From an uncultured Bacteroidota bacterium (GTDB taxonomy: Bacteria > Bacteroidota > Bacteroidia > Bacteroidales > P3), in NCBI GenBank assembly GCA_902777005.1, contig CACYSB010000005.1:124001-188000 (forward strand): a stretch of 64,000 bases of DNA, in the 5' to 3' direction. The position numbers were made by a program, and so were the translations under genes. Under the pieces are notes generated by a model, which had not been told where the DNA came from, searched no databases, and saw only the letters and a list, made by a program, of their open reading frames with translations. Each line of letters begins with the position of its first letter. The first letter of the stretch is position 1. Below are positions 42,018 to 50,267 of the stretch, one piece after another.

Positions 42018-42860
42018 TTACAAGCGGGTTTGCATGGCGGCAAGCATGTTGCCATACACATTATTGAGTTCAGATACCTTGCGGGTGAGGGCGTCGACTT
42101 GCTCTTTGTATTTAGTGATACCTTCGGCGCTGTTGCTGAAGTTGGTGAGCATGGTGGACATCTTCTCTTCGAACTCCTTATTAAGTGTCATTTGTGCCGA
42201 TGCATTATTAATTTGCATCTCGTACATGGCGTTGATGCTGCTGAGGCTAGCCGACATCTTCTTCATCTCCTCAACATAACTGACCTCTCCGCTGAGAGAT
42301 TCGGCAGTTTCACGATAGATGGCGGAAAGGGTAGATATGGCTTCAGGGGCGCCCTGCATGCTTTCAAGCAGTTTGCCGGCCTGTCCTGCGACATTGTCCA
42401 TGTTGTTCACGAACTTGTCAGTGGCGGTGGTGACGTTTGCCATCTTATTCATGGCGTTGGCGCTTTCTGCAAGATTTTGCATACCTTGGCTGAGACGGTC
42501 CATCAGCTCTGGAGTGATGTTGGCATCTTTAAGCATTTTGTCGAGTTTTGCTGAAAGAGGATCTTGGGCCTCTACAGGGTTGCCGTTCTCGTCAAGCTCC
42601 AGTGGGTTGTCTTCTACCATACCGGCCAGTTCGGGATACACGAGACTCCAATCCCACTCTTTGTGAGGTGGCTCAAAAGCCGATAGGAAGAAGATGATGG
42701 TCTCAGTACCCATACCTGCGATAAGCATGATGTTTGCGCCGGGCCAGTGCATGATTTTGAACAATGCACCAACAATAACGACTGCTGCACCCCAGCCATA
42801 CAGCTTGGCCATAAAGTTCTTATACGCTTTACTGCGAACGAGATTGTCTATGAAACTCAT
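42018..42860 (-). CDS. gldL: T9SS motor protein GldL/PorL
   Basis: 280 residues. Two N-terminal transmembrane helices (KLYGWGAAVVIVGALFKIMH about 20-40, and NIMLIAGMGTETIIFFLSAF about 44-65, with the Glu in GTETII that acts in proton conduction in characterised homologues). A long cytoplasmic helical, coiled-coil tail follows. Partner of GldM. Confidence 0.95.
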   Translation of the reverse strand: MSFIDNLVRSKAYKNFMAKLYGWGAAVVIVGALFKIMHWPGANIMLIAGMGTETIIFFLSAFEPPHKEWDWSLVYPELAGMVEDNPLELDENGNPVEAQDPLSAKLDKMLKDANITPELMDRLSQGMQNLAESANAMNKMANVTTATDKFVNNMDNVAGQAGKLLESMQGAPEAISTLSAIYRETAESLSGEVSYVEEMKKMSASLSSINAMYEMQINNASAQMTLNKEFEEKMSTMLTNFSNSAEGITKYKEQVDALTRKVSELNNVYGNMLAAMQTRL

Positions 42861-42924
42861 AATATAATTTTTTAAGTGTTTGCTTATTATTTAAATGTGT
42901 TTCTTATTCTATATGAAGCTGTTT

Positions 42925-44295
42925 TTAGCGGGCTACATTACTAGCGGTACGCAGATTGTCACCCTTCACACGACCCAGATATGGCTGTATGCAGCGGAAG
43001 CCAATATAGCATTTGGCAGTGTCCATGAACTCGTAGGTGCGGGTCTGGACCTGGATGAAGTACTTTTGGTCTTTCCAGCTGCCGCCACGAACCACCTTGC
43101 GCTTCATGGCCAATGGGTCGTCGTCCTTTACGTCATAGTTGTAGTAAGGAGTCTGGGCGTTTGCAACCTGATATGTTGACTCATTGAATGCATCAAGGCA
43201 CCACTCACTTACATTACCGGCCATGTCGTACAGACCGTAATCGTTGGGGGCATAGTGGCCGACCATAAGGGTCTTCACACCACCATCGTCGTCATATGCA
43301 CCTTTTAGAGGCTCGTAGTTGGCCAGGAAGCAACCGTTCGGGTTACGAACGTAGGGGCCGCCCCAAGGATAGCTCTGGCTGGCGATGCCGCCACGGGCAG
43401 CGAACTCCCACTCACTCTCAGTAGGCAGGCGGAAGTCATTGAGCTGCGAGTAGTCAATGCTTTCCAGATATTGGTTCAGGGTATTGCTACGCCACACGCA
43501 GAAAGCTCTTGCTTGACGCCAGCTGACGCCGACCACTGGGTAGTTGTCAAATGCCGGCGACGAAAAATAGCTGCGAGTATAGTCTTCGTTCATGCTGTAA
43601 GCATAGTCGTGCACCCAGCAAAGTGTATCGGGATAGATGTTGATATATTCGCGCTGAATCTGGCTGGAACGGTTGTTCAAGCCTTTGGGGCGGGAGGCAA
43701 ACATCGAGCCGCGATGCTCACTCTTGGTATTAGTGCCGTTCTCTTTCTGCGCAACTCTGCTATAATCTATATAATAATATTCATAATTCATTTTAGCGGG
43801 GTCAACAATGCGGCGATGGTTGATGTCCACAATATAGAAACCGCCGTCAATCAAAGCTTGGCGCACATCGGCGTCTTTGTAGTTGATTTTGGTCTTCTTG
43901 TTGAGTATGGGCGGATCAAGAGGTTCGCCGTAGGAGTCCTCTTCAATCAGGAAGCCTTCAATTCCGGCTTCGCCAAGCATGCGGCGTGCCACAGAGTCGC
44001 GCACGTCTGCCACAAACTGACGGTACTCGTTGTTGGTGATTTCGGTCTCGTCCATGAAGAACGAACCAATCTGCATTTTGCGCGGCTGGGTGGTAGTGGC
44101 GTCTCCGTAGGTGACGTTCTGTACACCAGCCCCCATCGTGTAGTTGCCCTGGTTGATAAAGACCATACCTTTCAGGTCGATGTCCTCAAAGTAGGGACGG
44201 TCGTTCACGCCGACCAGCTCTCCCTTGTTGGACGAGCCGCAACTGGCCATAATGATGGCTGTAGAGGCGGCAAACAGGAAAAACAGCTTCTTCAT
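42925..44295 (-). CDS. gldK: T9SS lipoprotein GldK/PorK
   Basis: 456 residues. Lipoprotein signal with lipobox IMASC (Cys19). The remainder is an FGE-sulfatase/SUMF1-like domain: FINQGNYTMGAG, FFMDETEITNNEYRQFV, VVGVSWRQARAFCVWR, RLPTESEWEFAARGG, GNVSEWCLDAF, VVRGGSWKDQKYF. It forms the outer-membrane-associated ring with GldN. Confidence 0.95.
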   Translation of the reverse strand: MKKLFFLFAASTAIIMASCGSSNKGELVGVNDRPYFEDIDLKGMVFINQGNYTMGAGVQNVTYGDATTTQPRKMQIGSFFMDETEITNNEYRQFVADVRDSVARRMLGEAGIEGFLIEEDSYGEPLDPPILNKKTKINYKDADVRQALIDGGFYIVDINHRRIVDPAKMNYEYYYIDYSRVAQKENGTNTKSEHRGSMFASRPKGLNNRSSQIQREYINIYPDTLCWVHDYAYSMNEDYTRSYFSSPAFDNYPVVGVSWRQARAFCVWRSNTLNQYLESIDYSQLNDFRLPTESEWEFAARGGIASQSYPWGGPYVRNPNGCFLANYEPLKGAYDDDGGVKTLMVGHYAPNDYGLYDMAGNVSEWCLDAFNESTYQVANAQTPYYNYDVKDDDPLAMKRKVVRGGSWKDQKYFIQVQTRTYEFMDTAKCYIGFRCIQPYLGRVKGDNLRTASNVAR

Positions 44296-44360
44296 ATTGT
44301 TTTCGTTTTATTTTGTTCTTTAACGCGTTTTTTTCAAAAATGTTTCGCTATTAATTATAT

Positions 44361-45404
44361 TTAACGTAAGTAGAGTGTATTGCCGGACACTGTCGGCGGA
44401 CGTTTCGGTACGCTGATTTGGAATGCGGCGTTGAGGTATATTTCCAGCGAGCCCAGGCTTCGTCCGTTAGCGAAGCCGAGTTTCGATGTTGTCAAGTCGT
44501 AGGCTACACCCACCTGCAATATCTTCAGGAAGTTCACACCTGCCAGGAAGGTGACGGCATCGCCCCAGCGGTATCCCAGTCCTCCCCAGAAAATGTTTTC
44601 ATAGTCCAGTAGGCAGGCTAAATCGGCCTGAAAAATGGAGAAGTTGGCAGTCTTGAACAGAGCCGAGGGCTTGAGTTTGAGCGAAGGATTGTAGGGGAAT
44701 GTGTATTCGTATCCACCCATGAGGTAGAATGTACGGGTGTTCTTGATGTTCAGTTGGTCACTTTTTGTTGCCAGCAGGTTCTTGGCGGCCATGCCGACGT
44801 AGAACTGGCTTGGCACCTGGTAGTAGATACCTATCGACGCGTCAAACAGGAAGTCGGAGACATCCTGACTTTTCACCAAGGGGTCGTTGGCGTTGTTGAC
44901 AGGGTTTGTCGGGTCTCCGCTCAAGTCGCTCGTGCCAAAGAGGCTTGATGTCTCGAATTTGTAGTTCTGCAAATCGGCCTCGATACCTGCGGACAGGGTA
45001 CCTGCACCCCAGAATATGCGGAAGGCATAGTCAATGGCAAAAGTAGAGTTGTCATGGTAACCCACTTTCTCCGAAGTAAAGCTGCCTCCAATGCCTCCAT
45101 GTAGCCAGCTAACCGGCAAGTCGAACGAGAACAGCATGTTAGTCGGCTTTTCGCCGGCTTTGCCTGTGGGTGTTGGGGCCTGCAGCTGTAGGCCCATCCA
45201 TTGGCTACGGTAGAGCACCGTCGCCGAGATGTTGCCCGAACTGCCTGCAAAGGCAGGGTTATAGCTAAGGCGGTTGAACATAAAGTGGGTGTACTGACCC
45301 TCGTTTTGTGCTGCCGCCGATGACAAAAACAGCACTATAATCACCAAAAATGCTGCCATTTTTGATGTTGCTACGCCTGTATTTTGTCTTTTATATAATG
45401 CCAC
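44361..45404 (-). CDS. porP: PorP/SprF family T9SS outer membrane protein
   Basis: 347 residues with a signal peptide (about 1-33). QYTHFMFNRLSYNPAFAGSS, LYRSQWMGLQLQAPTPTGK and AIDYAFRIFWGAGTLSAGIE are typical of PorP/SprF, outer membrane beta-barrels that couple to the secretion machine or tether adhesins. First gene of the porP-gldKLMN operon, with a promoter about 80 bases upstream. Confidence 0.93.
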   Translation of the reverse strand: MALYKRQNTGVATSKMAAFLVIIVLFLSSAAAQNEGQYTHFMFNRLSYNPAFAGSSGNISATVLYRSQWMGLQLQAPTPTGKAGEKPTNMLFSFDLPVSWLHGGIGGSFTSEKVGYHDNSTFAIDYAFRIFWGAGTLSAGIEADLQNYKFETSSLFGTSDLSGDPTNPVNNANDPLVKSQDVSDFLFDASIGIYYQVPSQFYVGMAAKNLLATKSDQLNIKNTRTFYLMGGYEYTFPYNPSLKLKPSALFKTANFSIFQADLACLLDYENIFWGGLGYRWGDAVTFLAGVNFLKILQVGVAYDLTTSKLGFANGRSLGSLEIYLNAAFQISVPKRPPTVSGNTLYLR

Positions 45405-45481
45405 AATGGCCTGTTGTTTAGTTCTTTATATGTTATATTTACCCGAATGTGCGCCTTCCGCGCTAATCGAGTTTGAATGTG

Positions 45482-45513
45482 CAAAGATAATAATATTTAT
45501 TTAAATGGCGAAA
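45482..45513 (-). promoter_or_regulatory. Promoter of the T9SS operon
   Basis: On the minus strand: TATCTTTG (45489-45482), 20 bases after TTTC (45513-45510), one mismatch to the TTTG -33 element. Confidence 0.6.
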
Positions 45514-45527
45514 AAAAAGTTATTTTT

Positions 45528-46301
45528 TTATTCACAGGGTGTCATTGTAATTGAGGGGAAATTACGTTTTAGTGCTGCACGGAGGTTTTTCGCTTTTGAC
45601 TCCGGAAGCCTTACGTCAAGGGTCAGCTTTACTCGTGTAGTGTCGTCAAGGGGCTCGATAATGACCTTCTCTTGGTATACTTCTGGTAACTTGTGTATGC
45701 TTTCAAATGCCTCGCTGTGTGTTATATCCGATGCCAGTATCAGGTTATATCCATCTACATGTAACGGACGGTTCGCCTTTGTTACTGGCTCGCTCGGTTT
45801 CACATTTACAGTCTTCTCTTTTGCCACAGGCTGCGTTGCTTGCTTTGTTTTGGGCTTAATGTTCTGCCTACCAGTAAGGCGCGAATACACCGAATCGAAC
45901 ATTGTCTCCTGTGCGGCCCAGCGTTCTTCATATCCATCTGGCAATATGCGCACTGTGACCTTTTGGCACCCTTTGATGCCTATCGCGTTGGCGGCACGGT
46001 GGCTCATGTCCAGCACGTTGTGTTTCGGGCAACGGTCGTTTACCTTGACAATCACTTGCAGACCAGTGTTCTTGTTGGTTACCATCACCATGGTGCCGAG
46101 TTTTATCTTCCAATGGGCGGCGGTGAATTTGTTTTGGTCAAATATCTCGCCGTTGGCAGTCTTGCGCCCTTCGAACCGGTCATGGTAGAAAGTACCGTAA
46201 TTATTATGCTCTGTCACGGTGTCGGTTACATAATAATGCTGTGCCTCCGCAAAGAATGGGCATAGCATTAAAAATAGGGCTATTGTCTTGTGTTTTACCA
46301 T
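45528..46301 (-). CDS. RlpA-like protein (double-psi beta-barrel, septal ring lytic transglycosylase family)
   Basis: 257 residues from ATG 46301 (MVKHKTIALFLMLCPFFAEA, a signal peptide). The longer open frame upstream is only the shadow of kdsC. The DPBB domain covers about 35-120: GTFYHDRFEGRKTANGEIFD, KLGTMVMVTNKNTGLQVIVK, VNDRCPKHNVLDMSHRAANA. A low-complexity linker and a C-terminal beta-alpha region follow. RlpA cleaves stem-peptide-free glycan strands at the septum in characterised relatives. It overlaps kdsC by seven bases, last gene of the envelope operon. Confidence 0.85.
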   Translation of the reverse strand: MVKHKTIALFLMLCPFFAEAQHYYVTDTVTEHNNYGTFYHDRFEGRKTANGEIFDQNKFTAAHWKIKLGTMVMVTNKNTGLQVIVKVNDRCPKHNVLDMSHRAANAIGIKGCQKVTVRILPDGYEERWAAQETMFDSVYSRLTGRQNIKPKTKQATQPVAKEKTVNVKPSEPVTKANRPLHVDGYNLILASDITHSEAFESIHKLPEVYQEKVIIEPLDDTTRVKLTLDVRLPESKAKNLRAALKRNFPSITMTPCE

Positions 46302-46816
46302 ACTACAGCGTCTTCGTGAAACCATTGTCCATGGAGGCGCAGCACCTGTTCTATAACGTCGCGCACACAGCCCTTTCCGCCCTCGCAGTGCGACACATAG
46401 TCTACCATCTCCTTGATTTCCACTGCTGCGTCGGCCGGACAGGCGCTTACACCGGCGCGCTTGAGCATGGGGTAGTCGGGCAGATCGTCGCCCATGCAGA
46501 GCACCTCTTCGTCCTTGAGCTCGTTGTCGGCAAGGAACTTGTTGTATGTGTGTATCTTGTCGCCGCAGCCGGTGTAGCACTGCGTCACTCCCAGCATGGC
46601 CATGCGGTTGTCTATGCTGGCCGATGTGGCGCCGCTTATCACGGCTATGATGTAGCCTTTCTTCACAGCATACTGCACTGCAAAGCCGTCCTTTATGTTG
46701 CCACAGCGCACTGTCTCGCGGTCTGCGTATACCCAAACGTCACCGTTGGTCATCACCCCGTCGAAGTCGAAGACAAAGGCGCGTATCTTGTCCAGTTTCT
46801 CTTTGTAGTTTATCAT
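46295..46816 (-). CDS. kdsC: KdsC-type HAD phosphatase (KDO 8-phosphate phosphatase)
   Basis: 173 residues, the size of KdsC. HAD motifs: FDFDGVMTNGDVWV (motif I), ISGAT (motif II), CMGDDLPDYPML (motif IV). It dephosphorylates 3-deoxy-D-manno-octulosonate 8-phosphate in lipid A-core synthesis. No C-terminal fusion. Seven-base overlap with rlpA. Confidence 0.88.
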   Translation of the reverse strand: MINYKEKLDKIRAFVFDFDGVMTNGDVWVYADRETVRCGNIKDGFAVQYAVKKGYIIAVISGATSASIDNRMAMLGVTQCYTGCGDKIHTYNKFLADNELKDEEVLCMGDDLPDYPMLKRAGVSACPADAAVEIKEMVDYVSHCEGGKGCVRDVIEQVLRLHGQWFHEDAVVW

Positions 46817-46822
46817 GTGTCT

Positions 46823-48139
46823 CTATGGTTTTGCTATGTCGAGCATCTCCTCGTAGGCCTTACGCCAACCCTCCCAGCCGAACAGTTCGGCGAGGTTTTG
46901 GTTATGCACTATGCAGCAGAAGTCGCCGCCAACGCAGCGCACAGCTTCCACCAGCGAGCGATATCTCTCCACAGCCTCCTCGGGAGTCACTTTCATGTAT
47001 TTCTGCATCGTTGTGTCCATGACGCAGAAGGGATGTATCATGAGCTCTGTCTCCATGTCGCGGTCGAGGTCGTAGAACGGGTAGGGGACGCTGATGCCAG
47101 CCCTGAAGCCCGCCACTTCAGCGTAGCCCATGGTGTAGTCGTTCTTTATGCCTGCGTGCAGCAGTATGCGGTAACTCATCGGCAGTTTCAGTCTCAAAAA
47201 GTGGTAGCGAGCCCGCACAATGGGCCGGTGCAGTATCTGTTCCAGTCTTTTCGCCTCGATGTCGACTTTCTGCGGTTCCTCAAGCGAGTGGTAGCCCGGG
47301 TGTATCCCCATGTGGGCGTAGTCATCGAGGTGCTGCAGCAGGTCTCGCGTGTGAGGGTTGAGGTAGTTGGCCGGTTTGTCATACTGGTCGTAGTCGGCCA
47401 GCAGTGCGAAGAACAATAACATCGCACCAGGCGTTCGCTGCCTGTGCTGCTCCAGTATGTAGTCGAAAGTGTCGTATGGGTCCGCCTCGCGTCCGGAGAG
47501 CACCCTGAAGCGGCGCTTCACCTCGGTGTAGTCGTGCCGTGCAAAGAGGTCGCGCAGTGCCCCCGTAACGGTGCGGAACGTGCCCTTGTGCAGGTAGCAC
47601 CAGGCTGCGTCTATGTCCACTGTCTGCACGAAATGGTAACTCCTTCTCGGCAGGCTAAGGTCGGGGTAGCGCTCTGTGAGTTTCACCCTGAGCATTTCCG
47701 CCCACTGGTCCACCACCGGCAGCTCAATGAAGCCGGCCTTTGCCGCCACACTCTGGTCGGCCGTGAAGCGCCCGTGCAGGTCTTCGCTGTGCGGCAGGTA
47801 CTCCTCGTAGCGGCTCACCATGTAGAACACCGCCGCCGGCAGGTCGAAGCCCAAGTCCAGGTCGCGCCCGTAGACGGGGAACAGCACCCATTGTCCGTCC
47901 TGCTGCACCGCATGGGGTTCCTGCTCTTCTATCGACGTGCTCGTCAGCAGATCGCCGCTCTTGATGAACAGGGCGTCGCCTACGCGCTGCGGCCCGTAGC
48001 AAAGCTTGGCGCCGTCGCTCTGTGTAAAAAGCTCCGCGTCGGTGGTGATGCTGAACTCCGTACGCAGCAGGTGCTTGAATATCACGTTCAGCGTGTACCC
48101 AACCCTGTTCGTCAGCCGTGGTGTGTAAATCAGTAGCAT
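46823..48139 (-). CDS. Polysaccharide deacetylase family protein
   Basis: 438 residues. The N-terminal half (about 1-170) matches the DUF7033-type module of Bacteroidota deacetylases (AVFYMVSRYEEYLPHSEDLH). The C-terminal half is a NodB-like barrel: VQTVDIDAAWCYLHKG holds the catalytic/metal Asp and GIHPGYHS the HxxxH metal ligands. Presumably cytoplasmic, as no signal peptide is visible. Abuts the LD-carboxypeptidase gene with no spacing. Confidence 0.8.
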   Translation of the reverse strand: MLLIYTPRLTNRVGYTLNVIFKHLLRTEFSITTDAELFTQSDGAKLCYGPQRVGDALFIKSGDLLTSTSIEEQEPHAVQQDGQWVLFPVYGRDLDLGFDLPAAVFYMVSRYEEYLPHSEDLHGRFTADQSVAAKAGFIELPVVDQWAEMLRVKLTERYPDLSLPRRSYHFVQTVDIDAAWCYLHKGTFRTVTGALRDLFARHDYTEVKRRFRVLSGREADPYDTFDYILEQHRQRTPGAMLLFFALLADYDQYDKPANYLNPHTRDLLQHLDDYAHMGIHPGYHSLEEPQKVDIEAKRLEQILHRPIVRARYHFLRLKLPMSYRILLHAGIKNDYTMGYAEVAGFRAGISVPYPFYDLDRDMETELMIHPFCVMDTTMQKYMKVTPEEAVERYRSLVEAVRCVGGDFCCIVHNQNLAELFGWEGWRKAYEEMLDIAKP

Positions 48140-49054
48140 CTATGGCATGTGTATTCGTTTCTCTCCCTTGTGGTCAACGGTCAACGTCAACGGCATGCCC
48201 ATCGTGAGGGCTTGGTTTGCTGTGCCTATATGTCCTATGGGGGCGTCGAATGCCACGGGGTAGTCGTAGTCGGCAACTGTCTCGGCCACAATCTCCTCCG
48301 CCGTGTGTCCCCATGGGGTGCTGTTGTCATGCATGTCGCTCAAGGCGCCCACCACCAGCCCGGCCAGCCCGTCGAGCATTCCTGCGCGCTTCAGGGCCTG
48401 CATCATGCGGTCGATATGGTATAGGTACTCGTCAAGGTCCTCTATCAGCAGTATCTTTCCGCGAGTGTCTACTTGTGAGCGCGAGCCCAGCAGGCTGTAG
48501 AGTATGCTCAGGTTGCCGCCCACCGCCACTCCTTTGGCATCGCCTCTGCGGTCGAGCGTCCGGGAGTCCCAGCTGATGTCCTGTGGCTTGCCGAAGAGGG
48601 CACGGCGCATACTTTCCGTGGCCGGGCACGGGCTGCCGTCTGTCGGGAAATTCACCGGCATGGTGGCGTGCAGTGTCGGCAGGCCGAGGGTGGCCTGTAT
48701 GTGGCAATGCAGCACCGTGACGTCGCTGTAGCCCACAATCCATTTGGGGTGTTCGGCAAAGCGCGAGAAGTCGAGCCGGTCGACGATGCGCACTGTGCCG
48801 TATCCGCCGCGGACGCAGACTATGGCCGCAATGCAGGGGTCGTCCAGCAGGCTTTGCATCAGCGCGGCGCGGTGACGGTCGTCTCCTGCCAGCTGACCGT
48901 CGCGTTCGTAGAGTCCCTCGGGCACCACGACCTGCAGTCCCCATGCCTGGAGCGTCGCTATGGCGGGAGCCATCTCCTCCGGCGTCACGGCGCGTGCCGG
49001 TGCCGCCAGGGCCACACGGTCGCCTGTCTGCAGGTATGGTATACGGGGCATCAT
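48140..49054 (-). CDS. LD-carboxypeptidase (S66 family, peptidoglycan recycling)
   Basis: 304 residues. Ser nucleophile in WIVGYSDVTVLH (about 113), and the Glu/His partners in LLIEDLDEYLYHIDRM and FDAPIGHIGTANQALTMG. CVRGGYGTVRIVDRLDF is the usual lead-in. It trims the terminal D-Ala from murein tetrapeptides in the cytoplasm during recycling. Two bases from the metalloprotease gene. Confidence 0.92.
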   Translation of the reverse strand: MMPRIPYLQTGDRVALAAPARAVTPEEMAPAIATLQAWGLQVVVPEGLYERDGQLAGDDRHRAALMQSLLDDPCIAAIVCVRGGYGTVRIVDRLDFSRFAEHPKWIVGYSDVTVLHCHIQATLGLPTLHATMPVNFPTDGSPCPATESMRRALFGKPQDISWDSRTLDRRGDAKGVAVGGNLSILYSLLGSRSQVDTRGKILLIEDLDEYLYHIDRMMQALKRAGMLDGLAGLVVGALSDMHDNSTPWGHTAEEIVAETVADYDYPVAFDAPIGHIGTANQALTMGMPLTLTVDHKGEKRIHMP

Positions 49055-49056
49055 GC

Positions 49057-49908
49057 TTACAGTTGGTTATAGCTCTGCGAGAAGGTGTCGCCGCCGCGCA
49101 GGTCGCCCGTGGTGAGTCCTTTGCGCAGCCATTTCACGCGCTGAGCCGAAGTGCCGTGGGTGAAGCTCTCGGGCATCACCTGGCCGCGGGCGCGTTTCTG
49201 CAGATAGTCGTCGCCTATCTTCTGCGCCGCACCTATGGCCTCTTCCAGGTCGCCGTCTTCCAGCGAGCCGAACATCTTGTTCTCGTGGTAGCCCCATACG
49301 CCGGCGTAGTAGTCAGCCAGCAGCTCAATGCGTACACTCATGCGGTTCTTCTCCGTCTCGCCCATATTTGCCATCTCGCTGTGGGCCTTGTCGAGGATTC
49401 CCAGCAGGTGCTCCACATGGTGCCCCACCTCGTGGGCTATGACGTAGGCATAGGCGAAGTCGCCCCCGGCGCCGAGGCTCTTGGGCATCTCGTTGAAGAA
49501 GTCGAGGTCGAGGTATACGCACTCGTCGGCCGAGCAGTAGAATGGCCCCACCGACGATGTGGCGTTGCCGCAGCCGCTCTGCACCGACCCTTTGAATATC
49601 ACCAGCTTGGGGGCACGGTAGGTGCGGCCCATGCGTTTGAACTGGTCTTCCCATACGTCTTCTGTCGAGGCCAGTATCTGGAGTGCGAAGGTCTTGAGCT
49701 GCTCTTCCTGCGCCGTGGGCGTGTACTCCTCGGTGGTGCCGGTCTGGCTGCCGAGCTGCTGTATCACCTCCGTCGGGTTCCCTCCGAAGAGGAGCGCCAG
49801 CAATCCGACGATTAAGGCGCCGCCGATACCGAGTCCGGCAATCTTGCCGCCGCCTTTCCCGCGGCGGTCTTCGAAGTTTGTGCTCTGACGTCTTCCTTTG
49901 AGATCCAT
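49057..49908 (-). CDS. YpfJ/KPN_02809-family neutral zinc metallopeptidase
   Basis: 283 residues. Basic N-terminus, one transmembrane helix (about 23-42, IAGLGIGGALIVGLLALLFG), then the catalytic domain with AYVIAHEVGHHVEHLLG (HExxH) and ELLADYYAGVWGY for the third ligand. Probably faces the periplasm; function unknown. First gene of the five-gene envelope operon. Confidence 0.9.
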   Translation of the reverse strand: MDLKGRRQSTNFEDRRGKGGGKIAGLGIGGALIVGLLALLFGGNPTEVIQQLGSQTGTTEEYTPTAQEEQLKTFALQILASTEDVWEDQFKRMGRTYRAPKLVIFKGSVQSGCGNATSSVGPFYCSADECVYLDLDFFNEMPKSLGAGGDFAYAYVIAHEVGHHVEHLLGILDKAHSEMANMGETEKNRMSVRIELLADYYAGVWGYHENKMFGSLEDGDLEEAIGAAQKIGDDYLQKRARGQVMPESFTHGTSAQRVKWLRKGLTTGDLRGGDTFSQSYNQL

Positions 49909-50004
49909 GGTGGTCAGTTTTATGTTTTATCCTATAACGTGCGTATTTGTTTTTTATTGTACAAGGATGATTATTTACCATCCGAGAACCCCCAACCGCT
50001 GCCC
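49909..50004. other. Intergenic, no gene seen
   Basis: Divergent promoter region of ypfJ and the oxidoreductase, left part. No clear -7 box on the minus strand was found. Confidence 0.4.
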
Positions 50005-50132
50005 GTTGCAGTCTCTCCGTATCCTCTCCGACTGTTCACCGGTTGTTTACCGATTGTTTTACGCTTTATAACCGTTAAACAACCGGTGAACAACCGTAGA
50101 AATGACGGAGAGGGTACGAAGGGGATACGACC
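50005..50132. repeat. Palindromic intergenic element, copy A
   Basis: Core 50017-50112 (96 bases) is an imperfect palindrome: CCGACTGTTCACCGGTTG ... CAACCGGTGAACAACCG, bounded by CCGTATCCTCTCC on the left and GGAGAGGGTACG / GGGGATACG on the right. It aligns without gaps to 63432-63527. Frames across it are spurious. Confidence 0.8.
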
Positions 50133-50179
50133 AAAGGGCGGGGTGGGGGTGGGTTTTTTTGTGTGCATTGAAAAAAAAG

Positions 50180-50210
50180 TTGCATTTGTTTGCGATTATT
50201 TCTAACTTTG
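50180..50210 (+). promoter_or_regulatory. Promoter of the multi-cofactor oxidoreductase gene
   Basis: TTG (50180-50182), 20 bases, TAACTTTG (50203-50210), about 50 bases before the ATG. Confidence 0.65.
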
Positions 50211-50267
50211 CGGTGATGCAAAAATCGGTATGATTGCTGTAAGAAACTAATCCTAAAACATATAGAT

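Noticed and set aside
46302..46736. N-terminal extension of the RlpA-like protein
   Set aside because: It would lie wholly over kdsC; a proper signal peptide begins at 46301.
46241..47419. Long plus-strand frame opposite kdsC and the deacetylase
   Set aside because: Spans two real minus-strand genes, with a composition typical of antisense frames.
49939..50205. Short frames on both strands across the palindromic element
   Set aside because: They arise from the palindrome, which also lacks coding potential in its second copy at 63.4 kb.
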